DNA from: an uncultured Aquabacterium sp.
Lineage (GTDB): Bacteria; Pseudomonadota; Gammaproteobacteria; Burkholderiales; Burkholderiaceae_C
Direction: 5' to 3'
Length of the DNA stretch: 64,000 nt
NCBI RefSeq assembly: GCF_913773725.1
Contig: NZ_CAJYGK010000156.1
Coordinates: forward strand, 62,001-126,000
The notes under the pieces were generated by a model that searched no databases, had not been told where the DNA came from, and was given only the letters and a program-made list of their open reading frames with translations. Both the position numbers and the translations under genes were made by a program. Within the stretch, counting starts at the first letter, position 1. Each line of letters starts with the position of its first letter. Of this stretch, positions 38,200 through 44,923 are shown one piece after another.

Positions 38200-38658
38200 A
38201 TGTCGAACACCCGCCCCACCCCTGCCACCGCGCGCCGCCGCGAACGACAGGACTGGCTGGTCGGGATCGTCATCGGCCTGGTCACCCTGGGACTGGGGAT
38301 CGGTGTCTGGTTCTACGCCAACCAGCCCACGGAAGACCCCGGCCGCCCACGTCCGGCATGGGTCGACCTGGGCCGGATGACGCCACAGCTGGCCGACGGC
38401 AGCTTCGTGCGCGTGGAAATCAGCCTGCAGGTGAACGACAAGACCGCCCAGCAGGTGCTCGCCCCCCTCACGCCTGCCTTCCAGTCCATGGTGACGCAAC
38501 TGGGCGCCGAAATGGACAGTCAGGACGTGCTGGGACCAGATGGCATGCGTCAGCTGTCCCGCGAGATCCGACGCAGCGTCAACGACCATCTGGCACGCCA
38601 GCACATCAGCGCCCGCGTGCAGCGCGTCGCCTTCACCGACTACGTGCTGATTCCCTGA
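38200..38658 (+). CDS. FliL-like single-pass membrane protein
   Basis: 152 residues: a short basic cytoplasmic N-terminus (ATARRRERQDW), one membrane helix (LVGIVIGLVTLGLGIGVWFYA) and a periplasmic domain with FVRVEISLQVND and a C-terminal EIRRSVNDHLARQHISARVQRVAFTDYVLIP. This pattern (beta-strand start, alpha-helix ending in -xVxFTxFVxx) is that of FliL, which associates with the flagellar stator. It is not inside a fli operon, so it may be a second copy or a FliL-domain protein with another job. CAGGAG ribosome site. Its last 26 bases overlap the end of the convergent protease gene. Confidence 0.72.
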   Translation: MSNTRPTPATARRRERQDWLVGIVIGLVTLGLGIGVWFYANQPTEDPGRPRPAWVDLGRMTPQLADGSFVRVEISLQVNDKTAQQVLAPLTPAFQSMVTQLGAEMDSQDVLGPDGMRQLSREIRRSVNDHLARQHISARVQRVAFTDYVLIP

Positions 38659-40657
38659 GCCAGGGGCGGCACAGTCCCGCGCCAAGCAGCAAGGCCCACG
38701 CCGCCAGCCAGCTCGGGTCGATGGCGCCGCCGCCTCCGCCGCCGCCGCCGCCAGACGACGGCGGGCCGGCGGTGGACGCGTCCAGGGAGGCGATGTGCAC
38801 GCGGTAATCGGACACCGAGGTGGCCCCCCGGTCATCGGTCACCGCGAGCCGGACCTTGAAGCTCCCAGCCGCTGACGGCACGGCGGTCATGGACACGGCG
38901 TTTGCGTCTCCTGCCAGGGCCGTCACGATGCCGCCGCCTTCCAGCAGCGTCCACTCGTAGCGGGTGACACCGGCAGCCGGCACGCTGGGGAGCGACCCGG
39001 CACCACTCAGCGTGATCGTTCTCCCCGGGGCCAGCACGCTGTTGCCCGTCGAGACGACCGCCACCGCACCGTCCACGGCCGCCACGGCCTGCCCCACATC
39101 CAGCATGCCCGCGCCACAGGTGGCGTCGGTGCAGTGGCACTCGTCCTGACGTACCCCGGAGGCCGGCGCGGTGCACTGCGGAACGCCATCCCCGCCCGAC
39201 GGTGCGGGAAAAGGGCGCGCCGTGTTGCGCAGCAGTTGCGCCATGGCCGCCGGCGTGAGCCCGGGCCGCTGGCTGAGCATCAAGGCCAGCGCACCGCTGA
39301 CCTGGGGCGCGGCAAAACTGGTGCCATACGTCGGCCGCTCGCCGCTGCTGTAGTCGGCGCCCGCCGAGCCGGCCACGGGGGTGGTCGCGCCCGTGTTGAC
39401 CGTGGTCAGGATGGGATAAGCGCAGGCACCGATGCCGCTCAGGCAGTTGCCACTGGGAGCGCTCACGGTCACCTCGGGGCCCAGCGCAGAGTAATCGACC
39501 TTGGTGCCCGCGTGACGCAGGCCGGCCACCGTGATCACTCCCGGGCAATTGCCCGGCGCGCTCACTGCCTCGCCGTACCCGTTGCCCGAGGATGACACCA
39601 CCACCACATTGCGCGCGGCCAGCTGCGAGATCACATCGCGATATGCCGACGAACAGCTGCCCTCGCCGCCCAGACTCAGGTTGATGACCCGCGCGGTCTG
39701 CGTGCTGCTCAAGGGCGTGACGCCGGGCACCGACAGCCCGGCTGCCCACCGCATGCCGGCGATGATGTCCGAGTCATAGCCGCCGCACTTGGCCAGCACC
39801 CGCACGGGCAGCAGGCGCGGCGCCCACGCCACCGAGGCCATGCCGACGCCGTTGTCGCTCTGGGCGCCCAGAATGCCGGCCACCTTGGTGCCATGCCATG
39901 AGCTGGTCGACTGCACCTCGCAGTCCTTGTACAGCGTCGGATTGGCCGTGATCTCGGCCTGCGTCAGCCAGTCGCCCAGGTCCGAAGCGCTGGCCGTGCG
40001 CCCCCCGCCCGGATAGCCCGCCCGCGTGCCCTCGGCCACCATGCTGTAGCCTGGTGAAATCAGCTTGTTCGCCAGATCAGGGTGGTCGAAGCGCACCCCC
40101 GTGTCCAGCACCGCCACGACCACGTCGGCGCTGCCGACCGCGCCCAGGCTGGACTGAAGCTGGGACCAGGCCGAGGTGGCGTTGATGGCCGAGCGGAACA
40201 CCCCGGTCGGCGCGCGCAGGTACCACTGCCCTGCCGGCAGGCTGGCCGGGGACCCGAAATACGGGTCCGTGGGCTCGCTCACGCTGGTCGGACGCCGCCA
40301 GCCATCCACCACCGCGTACTCGACGTCACTGCGCGCGCTCAGCCGGGCCGCCAGCGCCGATGCACTGATCCCCGATGCCGTGGCGACGTGCAGGCCAGGC
40401 GCCAGCTGTCGACCGTCGGTGAGCGGGATCCCACTCGACTGCCCCAGGCGATGCATGGGCCGCAACTCTGCAGAGGGCACGCCTTGGGCGGCCTGCCGGG
40501 CGCTCACGGTGGCCAGCTCCGTGCCGGTACGCAGCTTGACGATGATGCGTGCCGCGGGCGACTGGGCCGCAGCCCCACCGGGCATCAGCCCGGACAGCAG
40601 GCCGGCGCATACCCCGAGGTGGACCGCGCGCCGCAGGGCAGAAGTGAAAGAAGACAT
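38633..40657 (-). CDS. Secreted S8 (subtilisin-like) serine protease with GlyGly-CTERM-like tail
   Basis: 674-residue exported protease. Signal peptide ends near GGAAAQ; a pro-region of about 130 residues follows (RIIVKLRTGTELA). The catalytic triad is present: D185 (VVAVLDTGVRFDHPDL), H255 (SSWHGTKVAGILG), S447 (TYGTSFAAPQVSG), with oxyanion N359 (SSSGNG). A PKD-like beta domain lies at about 535-625. The C-terminus has nine consecutive glycines, a membrane helix (WLAAWALLLGAGL) and an Arg-containing tail, the tripartite pattern of rhombosortase (GlyGly-CTERM) substrates. Cysteine-rich segment QCTAPASGVRQDECHC lies between the protease and PKD parts. It follows the carbamoyltransferase gene by 33 bases on the same strand. 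Confidence 0.92.
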   Translation of the reverse strand: MSSFTSALRRAVHLGVCAGLLSGLMPGGAAAQSPAARIIVKLRTGTELATVSARQAAQGVPSAELRPMHRLGQSSGIPLTDGRQLAPGLHVATASGISASALAARLSARSDVEYAVVDGWRRPTSVSEPTDPYFGSPASLPAGQWYLRAPTGVFRSAINATSAWSQLQSSLGAVGSADVVVAVLDTGVRFDHPDLANKLISPGYSMVAEGTRAGYPGGGRTASASDLGDWLTQAEITANPTLYKDCEVQSTSSWHGTKVAGILGAQSDNGVGMASVAWAPRLLPVRVLAKCGGYDSDIIAGMRWAAGLSVPGVTPLSSTQTARVINLSLGGEGSCSSAYRDVISQLAARNVVVVSSSGNGYGEAVSAPGNCPGVITVAGLRHAGTKVDYSALGPEVTVSAPSGNCLSGIGACAYPILTTVNTGATTPVAGSAGADYSSGERPTYGTSFAAPQVSGALALMLSQRPGLTPAAMAQLLRNTARPFPAPSGGDGVPQCTAPASGVRQDECHCTDATCGAGMLDVGQAVAAVDGAVAVVSTGNSVLAPGRTITLSGAGSLPSVPAAGVTRYEWTLLEGGGIVTALAGDANAVSMTAVPSAAGSFKVRLAVTDDRGATSVSDYRVHIASLDASTAGPPSSGGGGGGGGGAIDPSWLAAWALLLGAGLCRPWLRESARSR

Positions 40658-40690
40658 GCAGGTGATCAGCGGAGGAAACCAGGGAGCATG

Positions 40691-42370
40691 TTAGCGACCT
40701 GCTTGCTCCATGCGGCGCGTCACCAGAATGCCCTCGATGAAGAGCGCGTCCAGCCCGGCATGCTGCATGGTGCGCACCGCGTCCGCAGGGCTGTCGACCA
40801 CCGGCTCACCGTCCACATTGAAAGACGTGTCGAGCAGCATGGGCACCCCGGTACGGGTCCCGAACGCCTCGATCAGCGCCCGCCAACGCCGTGGAGCCAT
40901 GTCGTGGGTGACCGTCTGCAGCCGGCCCGTGCCATCCCGGTGCACCACGGCAGGCACCTGGGCGCGACGCTCGGGCCGGAAAGGCAGGACCTTGTCCATG
41001 TAAGGGGAAACAGGCTGGCGATCACCCAGGAACCACTCAGGCTGCGCTTCGGCCAGCACCGCCGGTGCAAAGGGCCGGAACGGCTCGCGGAACTTGACGA
41101 GGCGGTTGATGCGATCCTGCATCTCCGGCACACGGGGGTCCGCCACGATGGAGCGGGCACCCAATGCCCGCGGGCCGAATTCCGCCCGTCCCTGAAACCA
41201 GCCGATCACCTCACCTTGCTGCAGGCGCTGCACCGCCTCGGCCAGAAGCTCGCTTTCTCCAAGCCGACGCCACGTCAGCCCTGCCGCCTCTGCCGCAGTC
41301 ACCGCGTCGTCAGAGCCGAAACCTCGCCCCAGGCAGGACGACGCGCCATGCGCCCCGCGCCCCTCCAGCCTGTCTGCCCCGGAAATGGCCCGTGCGCCCA
41401 GCAAAGCCGCGCCGATGGCGGCCCCGCTGGCATCGGGTGCGAAGGGCACATAAAGGGATTCGAACGGCCCTTCGCAGGCCGCTCGGCCATTGGCCAGCGA
41501 GTTCAGCATGACGCTGCCGCTCAGGCACACGGCAGGCAGCCCCGTGCGGCGGTACAGCACATGCAGTCCCTTCAGCAGGTGCTGCTCGGCCAGCGCCTGC
41601 ACCGAAGCAGCCAGATCGAAGTGACGCGCGGACCAGGGCTCGGTCTGCTGCCGAGGGGGCCCGAACCAGCGAAGCCCTGCCTCGGTCTGCAGCGCCAGCC
41701 CACCGTCCTCGGCGAGCCGCCAGAAACCAGGGTTCACGTGCAGTCCCCCAGAGGGGTCCCAAGTCAACGCCTCGGCCCAGGACGGCGCGTGCCGGGCCGG
41801 ATCGCCCCACGCCGCCGCGCCCATCACGCGCCACTCATCCCCCTCCGGCCGCAGGCCCAGCCAGCGGGTGACAGCGCCGTAGACCGCGCCCAACCCCACC
41901 GCGCCCGGCTCGGCTTCATGCCAATCTGCCGCGGCCTGCACACTCCCACGCCCCAGGCGCTGTCGCCCCCAACGTCCCCGCTCGCCACCGCCAGCCCGGG
42001 CGTGCGGCTCGCTGCACCACACGGCGGCCTCGTCATGCGGAGACAGGCCCAGCGCCTGGGCCCACTGCGCGTCCTGCAGGGACACATGCCGCACGCGGCC
42101 CGGGAGAATGCCGCGACGAGCCAGCCAAGCCTGCCAGACGGGATCGCGCTCGAGCCAGGCCGGCCCGGCCACCACCCAACTGTCCACCGCCGCAGCAGAC
42201 AGATCCAGCCACGCCAGCCCCGCGTCCAGCGCCGTCACCGGACAACGACGGTCGCCCTTGCACCGGCTCAAGCGCTCCTCGGCCGAGGCAAACGCCAACC
42301 GACCGTCCTGCCAGAAGGCGGCCGCCCCCAGGCCCAAGCCCCAATGCATACCCACCGTCACCCTGCTCAT
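40691..42370 (-). CDS. NodU/TobZ-family carbamoyltransferase, divergent
   Basis: 559 residues. The C-terminal domain is well conserved: VIGWFQGRAEFGPRALGARSIVADPR, QDRINRLVKFREPFRPFAPAVL and MLLDTSFNVDGEPVVDSPADAV, and the middle has CLSGSVMLNSLANGRA. The N-terminal Kae1-like ATP domain is atypical: in known members an xNxxHDxSA motif and an HHxAH motif bind metal, but the aligned stretches here read GMHWGLGLGAAAF and LQDAQWAQAL, lacking those histidines. Family members carbamoylate antibiotics, Nod factors or sugars using carbamoyl phosphate and ATP; the substrate here is unknown. Start at MSRVTVGMHW; the upstream 27 codons are rejected. Probably co-transcribed with the downstream protease gene. 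Confidence 0.85.
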   Translation of the reverse strand: MSRVTVGMHWGLGLGAAAFWQDGRLAFASAEERLSRCKGDRRCPVTALDAGLAWLDLSAAAVDSWVVAGPAWLERDPVWQAWLARRGILPGRVRHVSLQDAQWAQALGLSPHDEAAVWCSEPHARAGGGERGRWGRQRLGRGSVQAAADWHEAEPGAVGLGAVYGAVTRWLGLRPEGDEWRVMGAAAWGDPARHAPSWAEALTWDPSGGLHVNPGFWRLAEDGGLALQTEAGLRWFGPPRQQTEPWSARHFDLAASVQALAEQHLLKGLHVLYRRTGLPAVCLSGSVMLNSLANGRAACEGPFESLYVPFAPDASGAAIGAALLGARAISGADRLEGRGAHGASSCLGRGFGSDDAVTAAEAAGLTWRRLGESELLAEAVQRLQQGEVIGWFQGRAEFGPRALGARSIVADPRVPEMQDRINRLVKFREPFRPFAPAVLAEAQPEWFLGDRQPVSPYMDKVLPFRPERRAQVPAVVHRDGTGRLQTVTHDMAPRRWRALIEAFGTRTGVPMLLDTSFNVDGEPVVDSPADAVRTMQHAGLDALFIEGILVTRRMEQAGR

Positions 42371-42544
42371 GGCGGCAGTGTGCAACAGGCGGACGTGGGC
42401 CCGGCACACTGACGTGGCAAGGGCACATCTGCGCTCGGCCGGCGGCGGCACAAAGCCAGAACAACATGCCGCACCCGTGCTTTCTGCACGGTTGGCAGCC
42501 CGTCAACACCCCTAGAGTGGCGACACCGTCATCACGCCCACTCC

Positions 42545-43372
42545 ATGAATCCGGTCAGCGCCTTTTTCCCGTTCTCCCTGGTCTTGCCCAACATGCCCGG
42601 GGTCGCCCTGGAATTGATGCGCAGCCTGAACGACGACAACCTGTCGCTCAACGACCTCGCCAACGTGATCGGCAAGGATCCCGCGCTGAGTGCCACCGTG
42701 CTGCGCGTGGCCAACACCGCCCGTTACAGCCCTCTGCGCAGCATCAGCAGCCTGCGCGAGGCAACAGCGACCATGGGCCTGGTCACCCTCCGCAACCTGG
42801 CAATGGCCAGCAGCGTGGCACGCAGCTTTCCCGCCGTCCCAGGCCTGGACCGCCGCCGCTTCTGGCGCCGCGGCCTGGCGTGCGCGCACTACGCCGGCTT
42901 GCTGGCGCGGCCCGCCCTGGTTGATCCCGAAGTGGCCTACCTGGGCGGCCTCATGCTCCAGACCGGTCAGCTGCTGATGATGCAGGTCGAGCGCGAGGGC
43001 GTGGCCCTCATCGAGTCGAGCGTCGCGCGCCCTGGAGACCGTTTCCTGTTGGAGCAGGCCCGTTTCGGCTGCAGCCACGCCGACGTGACGGCCGAACTGG
43101 CGCGGCGCTGGAAGTTTCCGGATGCCCTGCTGCAGGCCTTTTCCACAGCGGCGCGGCCCCTGGAGGCCCGGCCGTTCCAGCCGATGGGCGCCGTGCTGCA
43201 CCTGGCGGTGCTGCTGGCCGACGCGATGGACATGGGCCTGCCGGCTGCCGATTGCCTCGACGCGCTCGCCCCGCAGCTGGTTGGCCACTTCAAGCTCAAC
43301 CTCGACTGGCTCGCCGACCGTGCGCTGTCTGCCGCGGACCTGGATGCCGAGGTGGACGGCATGATGGCCTGA
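42545..43372 (+). CDS. HDOD-domain signalling protein
   Basis: 275-residue soluble protein consisting of a single HDOD domain (VLPNMPGVALELMRSLNDDNLSLNDLANVIGKDPALSATVLRVANTARYSPLRSISSLREATATMGLVTLRNLAM through the C-terminal region). HDOD lacks the full HD metal site and acts as a regulatory scaffold in chemotaxis, motility and c-di-GMP circuits. A second HDOD protein in this window ends the flagellar operon. A TTGGCA/TAGAGT pair upstream has only 15-base spacing, so the promoter is unclear. Divergent from the carbamoyltransferase gene. Confidence 0.88.
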   Translation: MNPVSAFFPFSLVLPNMPGVALELMRSLNDDNLSLNDLANVIGKDPALSATVLRVANTARYSPLRSISSLREATATMGLVTLRNLAMASSVARSFPAVPGLDRRRFWRRGLACAHYAGLLARPALVDPEVAYLGGLMLQTGQLLMMQVEREGVALIESSVARPGDRFLLEQARFGCSHADVTAELARRWKFPDALLQAFSTAARPLEARPFQPMGAVLHLAVLLADAMDMGLPAADCLDALAPQLVGHFKLNLDWLADRALSAADLDAEVDGMMA

Positions 43373-43454
43373 GGCAGGTGTTTACGCGGGTGGACGCGCC
43401 ACAGGGGCCGCCTCACACTGCGCACTCCCTCGTTTCAGCCCGTCTTCGCCTGCG

Positions 43455-43688
43455 ATGAAACCCTCCATCGTCGACGCCCTGCCCCACCATCGGTGCCCGC
43501 TGTGCGGCGGGCCGAATGCCTGTGCGCCGGCCCTGTCGGGCCGCCTCGACACGCCCTGCTGGTGCAAGAGCGTGACGTTTTCTCCGGAGTTGCTGGCGCG
43601 TGTGCCCAAGGCCATGCGTGGGCTGTCATGCCTGTGCCAGAACTGTGCGACGCAGGAAGTGCGCCCGGTCGAACCCGGCGCAGACTGA
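43455..43688 (+). CDS. Cysteine-rich CWC family protein
   Basis: A 77-residue protein with CPLCGGPNAC near the start, the name-giving CWC (DTPCWCKSVTFSPELLARVP) and CLCQNC, seven to eight cysteines suited to zinc or iron binding. The family is common in proteobacteria and has no known function. No Shine-Dalgarno sequence is obvious before the ATG, 82 bases after the HDOD gene. A perfect hairpin follows. Confidence 0.85.
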   Translation: MKPSIVDALPHHRCPLCGGPNACAPALSGRLDTPCWCKSVTFSPELLARVPKAMRGLSCLCQNCATQEVRPVEPGAD

Positions 43689-43702
43689 GCATCGGTACAG
43701 AG

Positions 43703-43724
43703 CCGTTCCAGCATGCAGGAACGG
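43703..43724 (+). terminator. Hairpin after the CWC gene
   Basis: CCGTTCC-AGCATGCA-GGAACGG, a perfect 7-bp stem with an 8-base loop, 15 bases past the stop. No T-tract follows, so its terminator function is tentative. Confidence 0.4.
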
Positions 43725-43800
43725 TCATGGAACTGCCACATTTATGGGCAACCTACCGGGTTACCCAGGGGGGAAGGCCCTTTCCCAAGGCTTCCCAACA

Positions 43801-43829
43801 GACTTATCCACAGGATGCGGGGATAAGTC
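43801..43829. repeat. Inverted repeat containing a DnaA-box sequence
   Basis: GACTTATCC and GGATAAGTC form a perfect 9-bp inverted repeat with an 11-base spacer. The left arm and spacer contain TTATCCACA, the consensus DnaA box. It lies between the CWC gene and the end of the unrecognised minus-strand gene and may act as a terminator for the latter, a DnaA titration site, or neither. Confidence 0.45.
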
Positions 43830-43850
43830 GTCTGCCGTCCGGCAAGCGAC

Positions 43851-44156
43851 TCAGCGCTTCGGTTCGGTGCTGGACCAGAGACGGGCTTGAAGGCGCTGCG
43901 CGAAGCGGCTGCAGTTGAAGCCGGCACGCGAGGCCAGCTCGCTGAGGCGGCCAGCGGCCTGGGGACGTGTCGGCGCGCCAACCAGTTCGCGCATTTCCTG
44001 CTCCCGGCCGTACCAGCGGGCGTTGGCCAGCAAAAGCATGGCACAGGCCTTGTAGTCCGGAGACACGCTGTCCAGACTCTCCCACGCTTGCGGGTTGAAT
44101 CGGCCGTGCTGGGCGACGCAGAAATTCAGCAGCTGTTGCTCTGTATGACGGTTCAT
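43851..44156 (-). CDS. Hypothetical protein
   Basis: A 101-residue, helix-rich, soluble, basic protein (MNRHTEQQLLNFCVAQHGRFNPQAWESLDSVSPDYKACAMLLL...). I do not recognise a family; it has two or three isolated cysteines and an Arg/Ala-rich C-terminal half. The internal ATG at 44156 is chosen over 44192 because the upstream stretch is a repeat of the same start region (MNRH occurs twice) and holds an inverted repeat. Independent, minus-strand gene between two plus-strand units. Confidence 0.55.
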   Translation of the reverse strand: MNRHTEQQLLNFCVAQHGRFNPQAWESLDSVSPDYKACAMLLLANARWYGREQEMRELVGAPTRPQAAGRLSELASRAGFNCSRFAQRLQARLWSSTEPKR

Positions 44157-44191
44157 GGAACGACAACTTCCATTGATGCGATGACGGTTCA
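44145..44191. repeat. Direct and inverted repeats at the start of the hypothetical gene
   Basis: The 11-mer ATGACGGTTCA occurs at 44145 and 44181, 36 bases apart. Between them ATGGAA (44155-44160) and TTCCAT (44168-44173) form an inverted repeat with a 7-base spacer that covers the start codon. The arrangement may be an operator or a small duplication. Confidence 0.4.
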
Positions 44192-44269
44192 ACGCAGGCC
44201 CCGCCTGCCCGGATGACAGGCGCTTTGCAAAAAACTACATCACCCCTCCTCCCCTCGGGGTCTTTCTGT

Positions 44270-44291
44270 AATTTCAGGATTTACTGAAATT
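44270..44291. promoter_or_regulatory. Palindromic operator upstream of the gbsR-cioAB operon
   Basis: AATTTCAG-GATTTA-CTGAAATT is a perfect 8-bp inverted repeat with a 6-base spacer, AT-rich in an otherwise GC-rich region. It lies 49-70 bases before the regulator gene. The size and position fit a dimeric winged-helix (MarR/GbsR) operator, so autoregulation is likely; that is an inference. Confidence 0.65.
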
Positions 44292-44339
44292 TGTCAAAGA
44301 CAATGCGCTCACCTCTCCCCTTTCGGAAAGCCCCTCACC

Positions 44340-44918
44340 ATGTCCGCTGCCATGTCCCCCCTGGTCGCCACCTTTGTCGCCCACTTCGGCGAGATGGGCA
44401 GCCGCTGGGGCATCAACCGCACCGTCGGTCAGATCTACGCACTCATCTACCTGTCGCCCCGCCCGCTGAACGCCGACGAGATCACCGAAGCGCTGTCGTT
44501 CAGCCGCTCCAACGTCAGCATGGGTCTGAAGGAGTTGCAGTCCTGGCGACTGGTCCGGCTCAAGCACATGCCGGGCGATCGCCGCGAGTACTTTGACGCT
44601 CCGTCTGACGCCTGGGAGATCTTCCGTACCCTGGCCGAAGAGCGCCGCCGCCGAGAGGTGGAGCCCACGCTGACCATGCTGCGCGGCGCCCTCATGGCCA
44701 GCCCGGCCAGCGACGACGACCGCGTGGCCCAGGAACGCATGCAGGGCATGCACGACCTCATCGAATTGATGATGACCTGGTTCGACGACGTGCAGCGCAT
44801 GGACGCCCGCACGCTCGCCCAGTTGATGAAGCTGGGCTCGAAGGTCGGTCGTTTGCTGGAGTTCACCGGCCACCTGAAGGTGGTCGGTCAGCGTGAAACG
44901 CAACGAGATCCGGAGTGA
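44340..44918 (+). CDS. GbsR/MarR-family transcriptional regulator
   Basis: 192-residue winged-helix regulator of the GbsR branch. N-terminal LVATFVAHFGEMGSRWGINRTVGQIYALIYLSPRPLNADEITEALSFSRSNVSMGLKELQSWRLVRLKHMPGDRREYFDA contains the DNA-binding helix and wing (GDRREYF); the rest is the helical dimerisation part. It directly precedes and overlaps the candidate GTG start of the cytochrome bd gene, so it very probably controls cioAB. A perfect palindrome upstream is its likely site. The effector signal cannot be read from the sequence. Confidence 0.92.
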   Translation: MSAAMSPLVATFVAHFGEMGSRWGINRTVGQIYALIYLSPRPLNADEITEALSFSRSNVSMGLKELQSWRLVRLKHMPGDRREYFDAPSDAWEIFRTLAEERRRREVEPTLTMLRGALMASPASDDDRVAQERMQGMHDLIELMMTWFDDVQRMDARTLAQLMKLGSKVGRLLEFTGHLKVVGQRETQRDPE

Positions 44919-44923
44919 GCGCC

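Noticed and set aside
40082-42412. 776-residue plus-strand ORF
   Set aside because: Antisense to the carbamoyltransferase and protease genes, low-complexity His/Arg/Gln-rich translation and no recognisable domain; a GC-driven shadow.
44242-44261. ACCCC/GGGGT stem followed by CTTTCT as terminator
   Set aside because: Only 5 bp with a 10-base loop, no gene close upstream on the plus strand, and the tail is not a T-tract; kept out of the feature list.
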